From assembly GCA_963580455.1 (NCBI GenBank), contig OY756970.1, positions 15,314,001 through 15,378,000 of the forward strand: a stretch of DNA of 64,000 nt. Reading direction: 5' to 3'. This document shows positions 24,499 to 35,481 of this stretch, one piece after another; position 1 is the stretch's first letter, and every line of letters starts with the position of its first letter. The notes beneath the pieces were generated by a model. The model was not told where the DNA came from and searched no databases. It saw only the letters and a list, made by a program, of their open reading frames with translations. The DNA comes from Euonymus europaeus. Its lineage: Eukaryota > Streptophyta > Magnoliopsida > Celastrales > Celastraceae. Both the position numbers and the translations under genes were made by a program.

Positions 24499-26059
24499 TG
24501 TTGTACCCCAATTTCGATTCAAGCCCAACGTAAGGGCCCAATTAGAAACTTAAGCCCAATTAGTCGGATAGCCCATTCATTACTGAGCTTGTTGGAAAGC
24601 CCGTTCGCTACCTAAATTATTTGATAGCCTGGCCCAAGTCTCCATTAACCCATGAGAATCAAAGTCCAACCCATAAATGTGTCTAAAGACCCAAGCCTCT
24701 TTGATAGCCCGGCCCAAATCAAATGTCACTAACCTAATGCTAGAAGAAGAAGAGAGACAAAAATCAGGGGAGAGGAGCTGCTGGCTGGAAGAGAAAAGGA
24801 AAGAAAAGAAGAGAGAGAAAGAGCCGGAAGTCAAGGAGAGTAGAGAGTGTGAGATTTTTTCTGGAATTTCTGGGGCGTTTTCTTCAAAATTTTCTGGCTT
24901 TGGGTTTTGGTTTTTCTGATTGGTTTTTGGCTATGTTTTTGGGGTGATCTTCGAGTTCTTTACTCTCTCTTTGGTTCGGTTTTCTGGGGAATTTCTTCAT
25001 CGATTTGTATTCTGTTTTCAAAGCCCAAGTTCTTGCCGTGATTGATTTTTCAGGGGGATTTTCTTTCGGGTGTTTTTTCTTCCTCTGGGAATCTTTCTTT
25101 TCTGGGATCGGATTCTTGGCTGTGTTTTGATCGGATTTTTCTGGGTTTTATCTTCTGTTTGTCTTCGGTTTTATTGGGAAACATTTATTCTCCTCTTCCG
25201 ATTTTCTGGATCAAATTGTTGAAGATTCCGGGAAACTCTTGGGATTTTGTTTTTGGGCGTTCTTCCGGTTCTGTTGCATTCTCTGTTTTCTTTGCAATTC
25301 TGTTGCTGGAACTTCTTGATTAGAGAGGTATATGAATGATTTGGATTCATTGATTCACCTGTGATGGCTGATATGTGTTTGTATATATGTATGTTTTAAT
25401 GCTGGATTGTTAAGAATTTTAGTGCAGGTGGTTTCGTTGATTGAGTTGAGTTCTGTGTTTTCACCACGTTAAATCTTCAATTCGTATTGGCTGCTTCAAT
25501 ATGTGATTGCTGTCTTGGAAACGCATTAGATTACGGAATCTGTGATTTATGCTTTTTCTTGTTACTTTGAATTGATTGATATATTGCTGCTTGGTTTATG
25601 AGTTATGTGTTATTGAGTTTTACATGGATGATTTATATCGCGGGGGTCTTTCATTGTTTAAACTGAATGTGATAAAATGTTGTGAACTTGAGCCTGCATT
25701 ACTAAAAGAAATAGTTTAAATAAGCCGTTGGGTTATGCTACCACATGAATATTTGAATAATTATTGGTTGAATAAGTTTGGGCTTTGTAAATTTGTATGA
25801 TTTAATTGCTTGGGCCATGGATTGTGTATTTGGATTAAACTTTGTGGTTTATTTATGTTAATTGGGTAATCATTGGGCTTTGGATTCTTTTTTTTAACAT
25901 TTGAAAAATTGCATGAAATTAAAATTCTATGTGACATTCTTGTATGTTCATTGCATTAAAGCAATTAACTATAAATTTTTTCATTCATGTTAATTTAATA
26001 ACATGATTGAAATATTTAATTGCTAATAAAAAAGGGGGAACCGAAATCCCATTTCATTC

Positions 26060-26091
<32 letters not shown>

Positions 26092-26539
26092 CAACATGCT
26101 AATATGTCATTTATTGAATGGTGCTTATATATGAATTATGTGATTGATTTGATGTTGTTTGGTTTGATGTTGTGTGTTTAAGTGTTAATTATGTGATTTA
26201 ATATTTTAATATGTTTGATTGGTGGGTTTGCAATAATTTAATATCGTATAGTCCACATAAAAAGGATAATAAAATTTAATGGGATAATAAAATTTAATAT
26301 TTTCGGGAAAAGTCATTTAATGAGATAATAAAATTTAAGTTGACAACTGTCTTTTTAAAAAAACAGGCGTTGTGGGGTGCTTCACACCTTCCCCATACGC
26401 AACAAACTCACTTACCCTTTTTCTGGATTTTTCGTAGACCAAAATTATAATTTTCATGGTGACCAATTGCACCTATTCAATTGGTGGCGACTTCTTATAT
26501 TTTATTAAAAAAATCATTTTCGCAAAACCGGTTGCGACA
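24499..26539 (+). repeat. 3' LTR of the Tat/Ogre-like fragment
   Basis: TG...CA termini, 2041 bp, adjacent polypurine tract on the left. Its last 175 bp (26366-26539) share ordered landmarks with 96-286: TTGTGGGGTGC, ACACCTTCCCCA, ACCAATTGCAC and ATTGGTGGCGACT. An (AT)n run lies at about 26062-26083. Confidence 0.65.
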
Positions 26540-26956
26540 CCCACATCGGGCGACGCAGCTTATTGGATGATTTATCGATGGTTTCGATCAGGTACTTACC
26601 TGGAGACCGGATTGAGGTGAGGTACATCCTAGGGGATGCTCTTCGATGTAGGCGATGCTATCGAGTAGCTGATGTAGGCTCGATCCTCATCCAATCTGGG
26701 GAGTACCTGGACTGGGAGACACCTTGCGGGGATCAGGGTGGGTCCAGGGGAGGATTTTCTGGTGCTATGTGGATTTGAGTTGATATGGATCTGGTTGATA
26801 TGGATTTGAGTTTGATTATGATTGAGTACTGATTTGAGAGTTGTATTTGAGGATGGTAGTCGTAGAGCCTACTCGGTATCTACCCTACGGATTGACTGAT
26901 TGTGATGAGTTGTGATGTGTATCACTTATGGTTTCTCTGTATGTATTCTATATTGT

Positions 26957-28471
26957 TATGTCGTTAGTAACAATTTAAAATAACCTACAAATGTACAATT
27001 AATATATATAGTGAATAAGTAAGAGTCGATCCCACAAGGAGTGATGCTAATAGATATACAATCTTACACCTGAATATAATTGATACAAGGGGGGGTTAAG
27101 TCTTGCAATAGATAAAAATTAAGACAAAGAAATTGACGTTAAGAACAAGAATGAGAATTATTGAAAACAATAGCTAAGACTCACTATCCACCACAAAACA
27201 TTCAAACAATTTATAAGAAATAATAGAGTAACAATTTAAACAAGCATATGATGACAACATTCACAACAAGGTCATGGTCAAACTCAAGTTGTATGATTCT
27301 CTCTTAATTGCATGTAAAGTGTATGGCGTCTACCTCATTACGTGTATTCTTAATTGAAATCTAGCATGGCATTTGCATCAATCAACAATCAAGAATCCAA
27401 TAAGAGTAAAGAGAATATGAATGTCACAAGAATCCTAATACATGGTATTTGTACTTAGGTATTCAAGAATTGATTTTTCATAATTCATTTTCAACTGAAT
27501 TATATGTTGCAAGAAAGAACATATTCAACAAGGCAATTGACTATGTTCTACAACAATTAATTCTAATACATGCTTCAAAGTTAGCTAATCAAAGAAACAC
27601 AATACTAGAACTCACATAACATGGAAAAATCAAAATCATCATGCTTGTAGAAATTGAAATCCACACAACTTATAAAATTGAAAGCATGCTTGGGGCTTCA
27701 AGACAAGCCCTAACTAACAAGAGTTTAGTTATACATAACCAAATAAAACATGAAAAACATAATTACAAATACAAACCTTGTTTTCTTCTTTTCCTTCTCC
27801 TCTTTTTGCTTCCAATCCTTCTCCTTCTTTCCTTCTTGTCTCCCAAGCTCTCCCTCCTAGCTCCTAATCCTCTCTATTTATAGAGAAAATGAGCACATAG
27901 TGGAGGAGTTAGTGCCATCTTTTGGTGGTGGATTGTCCATCAAATTGGTGTGGTGGATTGTCCACTCTTTGAATGGAAATGGTATCATCAATGACATCAA
28001 CATCCAATTACACACTAATCTTGTAACTACATTCTGGGCCTAAACGAAGCCTATTATGAACTCAAACCCTTCATCAATAATGTAGATACAAATGTGTAGA
28101 TAATTATGGGCTTTTGAATCACTCAATTTGGATATCAGACGCTCAAGTTATGGGCTTCTAAAGGTCTGGTCTGCAAACAGAAATTCTGCTCCGGATATAA
28201 CTTCCAAACTTGACTTTGAGGCAACCTTTAGAGGCCCAAATGAACTCCGATTTCTGTGAACCAATACTTCCTGAAAAGCTTGAAGTGTCCTCTAAACATT
28301 TGCTGAAGATCAAATCTCATTCCGATAGCTCTTACTAGTTCTTAACCTGCAAAACATCCAAGAAGATCTTAAGTACAATAATCTTGAAAATTCAGCTTTT
28401 AAGCACAATTTCTTGGCATTGCTTTTGTAGTATTTTATCACTTTAAGAACGTACATTCTGGCACTTATCAT
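26957..28471. mobile_element. unidentified 1.5-kb insertion in the solo LTR
   Basis: The Ty3-type LTR text breaks near TATTGTTATG (26960) and resumes near ATATATCTTACAGGC (28472). The insert begins with a GTTAGTAACAATTTAAAATA stretch, has AGAGTCGATCCCACAAGGAG at about 27023, a TATA-like CTATTTATAG at about 27873, and ends GAACGTACATTCTGGCACTT. It has no convincing coding frame, LTR pair or long TIR. The boundaries are uncertain by about 15 bp. I do not recognise the family. Confidence 0.45.
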
Positions 28472-29139
28472 ATATCTTACAGGCTTTGTTCTTTATCTCT
28501 GATTTACTGGAGTTCGGTGATATTGGTGTGTATCACTATTTGAGTTTCTGTTCATCTCACTTACCTTTTGAGCTTTTACTTTCCGTATATTCTGATGATT
28601 GATTTTCCTCTATATCCCTACTGAGCTTTGTGGCTCATCCCTTTTATTCTCATGTTTTTCAGGTGAGATAGCCGGAGTGGATGATCAGCGCAGGGATGCG
28701 TGAGATGTGATGTGTGGCTGCTGGGTGAATATTTGTGTCTTTGTATTTACATTCGGTATTCCGTATCTATGAGATTTTCCGCTGTAGACTCTGGTTGGTA
28801 TGTTACATTCCATTATGGCAGTATTTGGGATTTGGTTGAGACATATATATGTGAGACTACTTATGTAGTGTTTGGGTAGATATTTAGTTTAAATCTGGTT
28901 CGGGGAACGGAAGGGTTCCCTGCCGGTCACGTGTCTGGGATTCATGGGTGTTCATATGCACCTATCTGGGAGAGGGGCGTGACAAAAAAAGAGTACGTTA
29001 TTCTTGTATAGAAACTTGGTAGAAGGTATGAAGGGATTGTTTCGTTAAAACCTTGCCAAAGAAAAACCCTGTGAGAAAACCCTTGGTCGAAGGAAAAAAA
29101 AATACAATTCATGTTGATATCTTCGCACCATTGCTCCCC

Positions 29140-32100
29140 TTGATTTGTAACTTCAGGATAAATCTTTCAGATAATGCATTCTAATTTGATATACAAACTT
29201 TTTAAATGTTGCTGGTGGGAGTGCCTTTGTGAATACATATGCCAAATTATCATTAGAGCAAATTCGCCAAACATCTATTTCGCCATTCTTTTGGAGATCA
29301 TGTGCACTGAAGAATTTTAGAGAGATTTGTTTAGTTCTGTCTCCTTTTATCTATCCTCCTCAAGGTTGTGCTATACATACAGCGTTGTCTTCATTTAATA
29401 TACTTGACACATATTTGAAAGATTGAAGTCCACATCTTTCTTGAATATGTGAAATCATTGATCTCAACCACACACATTCCAGACTAGCTTTGTAATTTTT
29501 TATTATTTCGAAATGAATAAAAGAAGTTGTAATTGTCTGATTCACTAATTTTCGAGAAATAGTAGTTCCACCATAAGTGAACGCATAACCAGTTTGAGAT
29601 TTGACATTGTGAGGATCAGATAAATATCTAGCATCTGCATATCTAACTAAGTGAGGCGTGGACTCAAATGAGTAAAATAACCCGAAATCTGTTGTTCCCC
29701 AAAGATATATGAGAATATGCTTCTTTACTCCATTTCAGTGTCGTTGAGTCGGTGTAGCACTATATCTTGTCAATAAATACTGCAAATGTTATATTAGGCC
29801 TTGTAAAATTTGCAAGATACATTAGAGATCTAATTGCACTTAAATATGATACTTCTGGACCAAGTAATAGCTCATTCTCATCCTTAGGTCGAAATGGAAC
29901 TTTCTTGATATCAAGTGAACGAACTACCATTGGAGAACTCAAATGATGAACTTTATCCATATAAAATTGCTTCAATACCTTTTCGGTATAAGTAGATTGA
30001 TGGATAAGAATTCCCTTAGTTGTGTACTCGATCTCCAAGTCGAGACAATATTTTGTCTTTCCAAGATCTTTCTTCTCAAATTTTGCTTTTAAATAATTAG
30101 TAGCCTTAGTTAACTCTTCAAGAGTTCTAACTAAGTTTAAATCATCAACATATACTCCAACTATAGCAAATCATGAATCCGATTTATTGATAAAAACACA
30201 AGGGCAAATTGGATCATTTGTGAATCCTTTAACAAGGTACTCAACAAGTCTATCGTACCACATTCGTCCGGATTACTTCAATCTGTATAACGATCATTGG
30301 AGTTTAATTGAATATAATTCTCGAGGTTTTGCTTCAGGCAATTTAAATCCTTTAGGGACTTTCATGTAAATATATGTATTTAACAAACCATATAAATATG
30401 CAATAACAACATCCATTAAACACATTTCTATACGTTCAATGACTGTCAAGTCAATTAAAAATATGAACGTGATACCATCCATTATAAGAGAATATATCTC
30501 CTTATAATCAATTTCGGGTTTCTACGAGAACCCCTTATGCCACAAGTCTAGCTTTGTATCTTGTGATTTCATTATTTTCATTGAACTTTCTCCTAAATAC
30601 CCATTTGTGTCCGACAGGTATGACATCTTTTGATGTCGGACTACAGGTCCAAAAACTTCTATTTTATGTAAAGAGTTTAACTTTTCTTTGATAGCTTACT
30701 CCCGTTTTGGACAATCATTTCTACATCGATAATTATCGACGAATTTTGGTTCAGGATCCTCATTACTTCTGGTAATGTCAGTAGCAATTGCATGTGCAAA
30801 TACGTCATCGGTGCTATTACCTCTTCAGAAGATTTTTGGATAGAAAGTTTGGATTGAGTAATAATATTATCTTTTGGACTTTCATTTAGCTCTTCTGGAG
30901 CATTCTCTTTAGGAATATCCTCTTCTAGTGGATCATTTGAAACTAGGCCTCGTCAACGGGCAGGGCCAGGCTGGCCCAAAAAAATTAGGCCCAGGCCCGT
31001 CATTGGTCCTAGCCCGAGAGCCTTCTTCGGGCTTCGGGCCTAGGGCCGGGCCTAGGAGAATTTGGTAAGCCCAAGCTCGGTCTTGGCGCAAGTAATTCGG
31101 GCCAATAAGTCGGGTCTCGGGCTTGGCCCAATGGGCTCGGGTCTAAGTATTAAATTAATATATATACACACTGTATATATATATATATATATTTATATAT
31201 ATGTATAGATATATTTATGTATGTATGTATATATATACATGTGTGTATGTTATATTTTTCTGGTCGGCCCCAAAAATGTAGCCCAGGCCCGTCCGAGGCC
31301 TAGGTCGGGCTGCCCAAGCCCGAGGTCCCTTTGGGGTAGGGCGGGGCCGGGCTTTGGCTCGTGGGCTCGGGCCGGCCCAAGGCCCACAGGCCATTTGATG
31401 AGGCCTATTTAAAACTTGTGATTTCCTTTTTCAAGCAAATCTATCTTTTGCGTCCACTGGTCTTTCATGCTTCTGAAGTAGTTTTAATTCATAATTTATT
31501 ATATGTCCTTCGAAGACATCAATACATGTAGTTGCATTTCTAGCTAGAACATGAGACTGCAATGCATTTGAAGTATCAGTAAAAGCATCCGACAATTGAT
31601 TAGCAATATTTTGTAAATGAATAATCTTTTGAACTTCATGTTCATACTATTTTGTGGGAGGATCAAGATGAGATTGTGTAAGAGTGTACCAACCAATATC
31701 TTTTACTTTATAGGATTAATAATTTTATTTTCCTAAAGGAAGGAAACACAGATTCATCAAAGTAACAATCTATAAGCTTAACTTTGAAATCATCACCAGC
31801 TAATGGTTCAAGATATCAAATAATATAAGGAGAATCAAAACCAACATAAATACCAAGTTGACATTGTGGTCCCATCTTGGTGCGCTGTGCAGCTAGAATA
31901 GAAACATATACTGCACAACCAAACACTCACAAATAAGAAATATTAGGTTGGTGACCTAATGTGAATGTGTATGGTGTGTTGAAGGTCGAATACGAATCAA
32001 ATATGCATCATGTAAAATAGCATGCCCCCAAGCATAAATAGATAATTTACTTTTCAAAAGCATAGGTCGAGCAATCAATTGAAGACATTTTATAAGAGAT

Positions 32101-32600
32101 TCTATTTGTGTATGAGTAGGAGCAACTGGATGTTCAACATTAATTCTTAATGACATGAAATAGTCATTGGATGTTTGAGAAGTAAATTCACTAGCATTAT
32201 TCACTCGAATTGACTTAATAGGATAATATGAAAATTGTGTTCGTAAACGAATAATTTGAGCTAGCAAAATGCAACATTACAAGTAGATAATAAACACACA
32301 TGTAACAATTTAGATGATGCATCTATCAAAAACATAAAGTAACGAAATGGTCCACATGGTGGATGAATTGATCCACATATATCACCATGAATGCATTGAA
32401 GGAAATTAGGAGATTCCGTACCTACCTTCAAGGTAGACGGACTTACAATTAATTTTTCTTTTGAACAAGTGACACATAAATAATCTTTAGGCAAAAGAAA
32501 CTTCTGGTTTCTCAATGAATGTCCATTTATATTTTCAGTTATTCTACACATCATGGTAAAACCTGGGTGACCAAGACAATCATGTCAAAGTATAGATTCT
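29140..32600 (-). pseudogene. copia pol remnants (integrase, RT, RNase H)
   Basis: On the minus strand, 32554-32261 shows a GAG-pre-integrase/integrase start (HGDICGSIHPPCGPFRYFM). 32267-31956 continues the integrase core (NNASEFTSQ, then HPVAPTHTQIESLIK, where the usual NG is lost). 31950-31700 holds the post-integrase part. 30482-30294 and 30038-29760 are RT pieces (MDVVIAYLYG; STYTEKVLKQF; ARPNI-like TRPNITFA). 29640-29540 encodes RNase H wording (ADARYLSDPHNVKSQTGYAF). Many stops and frameshifts break it, and a MITE (30944-31407) lies between integrase and RT. It is clearly inactive. Confidence 0.8.
30944..31407. mobile_element. hAT-type MITE, GGGC-rich
   Basis: The left end TAGGCCTCGTCAACGGGC matches the reverse complement of the right end, TAGGCCTCATCAAATGGCC. 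The flanks TTTGAAAC (30936-30943) and TTTAAAAC (31408-31415) agree at seven of eight bases, the 8-bp target duplication size of hAT elements. The body is full of GGGCC/GGCCC words with an (AT)n core (about 31160-31240). There is no transposase. Confidence 0.8.
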
Positions 32601-33135
32601 TTTAGATTAAAACACTTCTGGTGTTTTATCTCATGATAATGATAACCCTTATGAGTTACAACATGTGATTCAATCCACTTTATATACTGGTACAATATAA
32701 ACTTGAAGAGATAGCTTTGAATCTTTCTAACACAAGTTTTTGGCTTGATACAATTGAAGTGATGTATATGTAATCTATATCAATTTCACTTCCAGCTTCA
32801 ATGTAATATCCATTTCGGCGAATATATTTAAAACTGATCGAGTTCCTTCTTGATCTTGTAGCGTATAATAGTGGGTCTTCAATGTAAATTTTTTGTACCT
32901 ACAGACAACACAATATTGGTTCTTCCAGAACTTTCAATTATTTTTGATGTGTCTGAGATTGTATGAACACTTGTTTCAAACAATGTTAAATTCAAGAAAT
33001 ATTTTCTATGTCAAAATATATAATATGTTGTTGCACTATAAATCAAACACATATCTTTGTCGACCATATTTCACTAATTTTGAAGTAGAAATATATGAAC
33101 CCTAAGATGGTGAATCGATCATGTTAATAAAGTGT
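32601..33135. other. copia 5' interior, no readable domain
   Basis: This lies where gag and the leader of the minus-strand copia element should be. I find no gag zinc knuckle, and no clear primer-binding site next to the right LTR at 33136. Confidence 0.4.
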
Positions 33136-33301
33136 TGTAAAACAAGTTTAGAATATTCCCAAAATCAAGATAAAAGAAACTAGTGTTTAAGAATAATATT
33201 TAGTATTATATTTGGAGAGGAATTCAGAGAGAAAGTTTGTAAGAGAGAAATTAGTAATGTGAAAGAAAGTTTTTCTTCACTTGATATGTATTTTCATTTC
33301 A

Positions 33302-33849
33302 CGTAATGGACTAAACTCATTCTCTCCTTCAAACTTTGTTGTCAAATTTAGTAGAAGCCATTGAACTTGACTCTTGGATACCAATTGTTGTGAATTAATG
33401 CCAGCACAATTCAACATAACCAATAATGCAAAAACTAAGTATAGAATAATGAGAATCACACAAGACACAAGATTAACGAGGTTTAAAAAATTGTCTACTC
33501 CTTGAGTAAAGATGACGGAAGTTTCACTAATATGAATGAATGTTACAAAGAATTCCAATGATAAAAACTCTCTCTATTAAGATCACCCAAAATCTCACTT
33601 GAAACAACAAATCACTCTCTCATGCTCTTTCCAATCAAAATGGATCAACAAAACTACAAAGATGCCCAAAAAATTGCTAAAAGAAAAGAATATATCTAAC
33701 TTAGTTTTAGGATTGCAACATATGACATATTTATACTACACAAGGAATTCTCACCATCTTAACCTTTTCTTTTACACACTATTTATTTTGGGAGGAAAAT
33801 GAAGGGACAAGAAAGATTGGAGGTAAAAAGGATGAAATATGAAAATAAA
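33302..33849 (-). repeat. fragment of another minus-strand copia-type element
   Basis: GGATACCAATTGTTGTGAATT at about 33378 looks like the complement of an initiator-tRNA primer-binding site followed by an LTR beginning TGTTGTGAAT. The wording AGATTAACGAGGTTTAAAAA (about 33471) is of the kind found in copia LTRs. It starts exactly where the right LTR of the neighbouring element is cut off. No coding sequence is seen. Confidence 0.4.
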
Positions 33850-34317
33850 GGGTGTTTGGTTGAGAGAGGTAAAATTTTGAAGACATTTTTGGGAGAAAAA
33901 TGGCGTGGGGCCCGCAACTTTTTTTTCTAAAAAATGAGGGGAAACCGGGTGAAAAGCATAATTGACAGTAGGTCCCACGTTAGATTTACAACTCTACCCT
34001 CCACTTAACCCTTATTTTGTGTTTTTTATGACAAGCGGGTCCCACTTATATTATATATAAATTATATATTATATAAATACTATTTATAAATATATAAATA
34101 AATATAATAATATATATATATTTATATCAAGGGTAAAATAATAAATCTATATCAATCTTACAAATCATAAAAACACACTTTTTCACTTTTTCTTCTCGTA
34201 CTTTTTGAATATTCCAACAATATGAGGTAAAATTAACTTGACATCCCCTTCCCTCCCATCCATTTTTCATTTCTCTCAACTTTTTCTTCTCCTCCTTTCT
34301 CACAATCCAAACATAGG
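33850..34317 (+). mobile_element. MITE with GTTTGG-type terminal repeats
   Basis: The left end GGTGTTTGGTTGAGAGAGG and the reverse complement of the right end, CTATGTTTGGATTGTGAGAAAGG, form imperfect terminal inverted repeats around an AT-rich core (34055-34125). PIF/Harbinger-like by terminal wording; no clean TWA duplication is seen. A partial copy of the family in the opposite orientation lies at 20381-20605. Confidence 0.55.
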
Positions 34318-35481
34318 CTTAGTCTGACTAGTTCACTAACCCAGTAACCCACACCTCCACCATTGTTGACGTCTTCGCAAACACTCCACATACCCAAAAC
34401 TAAAAACCAATTTGTTTCTTCTTTTGGTGGATTGAATAAGAGGAGTTTGAGTATTGATGGGTGATGGTCAAGATCGGGTAAAAATTTGATGGGTTTAAGG
34501 TCGTGATATTTTTTAGACAAAAAAATCTCGTTGTTGGACTTTCATATAGCCTGCATTAAACCCTCTCCAACTCCAACAACAAATTATTTTTCTAGGATCC
34601 AAATGTCATTAAATGAGATGATCAATGAAGAACAAAATCGTGCAAGTACAATGTATCTATGAGAATTGAACAATTCAAAATGGACAATATTATCATGTGA
34701 GTGAGCTTGAGATTTATAACTAACTCCGATATAGTGAGACCTTTCACAAGAACAAGCAAAGATTTGGAAAAGAAGTTGATTTTATTGAATAATTAATAAA
34801 TTCAAAATTGGTTGTTAAATCAACCAAGGGATATATAAGTGGAACAACTCGTCTCAATGGTGATTGATATGACACCAGGTAGAAAATGCAATAAAAAATA
34901 GAAAAGACAATTCTAAACTCTGCGTATCATCCTAACACTCGAGACACTGGTTACCATTTTCTCAGTGTTACGAACTTCTTGGACCTCCGAATCACCTTAC
35001 GAACTATCAAATTTGCAAAAGAAATGCTTTTGTGAGTTGAGTGGGTATTGCCATTCTTCTACACATATATAAACACGAAAATCTTGACATTCAAAATGAT
35101 CAATCACCCGTCTGTGATAAACACTATCCTCTGTACCTTGTTCTCTGCAAGCAAAAGAGAATGGCCAATTTGAATGGATGATCCGTACCATATCTATCCC
35201 TAACAAGCCAACCAAGCGGATGCAGAACTATTTGTTAAACCTTGAAATAGAGTACAATTTGCAGCATATATTACACAAATTTAATCAAGCCAAGCGAGTC
35301 TGTATTGGAGCTCCGACACTACAGTTCAACCAACTTGTGACCACTGACTGACCAAAGCAAATGGTCAGTGTATATATATATATATATATCCTCAATTGCA
35401 CATCAGAGAACCATAGCAATAAGTCGTTACCACCCATTACATTCTACCTGACTAATCACAGCTGGTAGATTACAACAGAGA
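34318..35481. other. downstream flank of the VRN1-like gene
   Basis: AT-rich sequence without a coding feature, containing an (AT)n run at about 35371-35389. The part adjoining 35481 must hold the 3' UTR of the minus-strand B3 gene, but no polyadenylation site can be fixed. Confidence 0.5.

Larger units (their letters stand above)
21987..26539 (+). mobile_element. Tat/Ogre-like fragment with 3' LTR
   Basis: The 3' LTR is 24499-26539, TGTTGTACCCC to GGTTGCGACA, about 2.0 kb. It is immediately preceded by the purine tract AAAAGGGGGCAGC (24486-24498). CCCAC at 26540-26544 also occurs at 21982-21986, a possible 5-bp duplication bounding the insert. No 5' LTR or coding domain is found between 21987 and 24485. 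That interior holds three GGGGCAGTTTT-centred repeats (22017, 22148, 22299) and a long GGATTAAA-rich tract. The family name rests on LTR wording and layout. Confidence 0.6.
21071..28984 (+). mobile_element. Ty3/gypsy-type solo LTR, split by two insertions
   Basis: It starts TGTAATATCCCG and ends GAGGGGCGTGACA, both typical of Ty3 LTR termini. AAAAA precedes 21071 and follows 28984, fitting a 5-bp target duplication, though the site is A-rich. Its own sequence is in three pieces: 21071-21986, 26540-26956 and about 28472-28984, roughly 1.85 kb in all. The first piece holds tandem GTTGACCGGGTTGACTTT-type units (21505-21630). No internal domain sequence of this family is present, so it is a solo LTR formed by LTR-LTR recombination. 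Confidence 0.7.
20606..33301 (-). mobile_element. decayed copia element with nested insertions
   Basis: Its LTR copies are recognised by a shared run: left 20606-20770 and right 33136-33301 both read TGTAAAACAAG, then AGAATATT, AAAATCAAGATAAAAGAAA, TTTAAGAATAATATT and CTTCACTTGATATGTATTTT. The left (3') LTR continues to 21070 and, after a 7.9-kb inserted LTR, to about 29130, where a purine-tract complement (GCTCCCCTTGA) marks the start of the interior. Minus-strand pol remains fill 29140-32600. The right (5') LTR is cut at 33301 and followed by unrelated repeat sequence. Confidence 0.75.

Noticed and set aside
24343..24615. 90-codon frame across the polypurine tract
   Set aside because: It crosses an LTR boundary, so it is accidental.
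26062..26083. (AT)n run as a replication or promoter element
   Set aside because: Simple microsatellite inside an LTR; no supporting context.
31221..31412. Arg/Pro/Gly-rich 63-codon frame
   Set aside because: It is the GGGCC-rich body of the hAT MITE read as protein.
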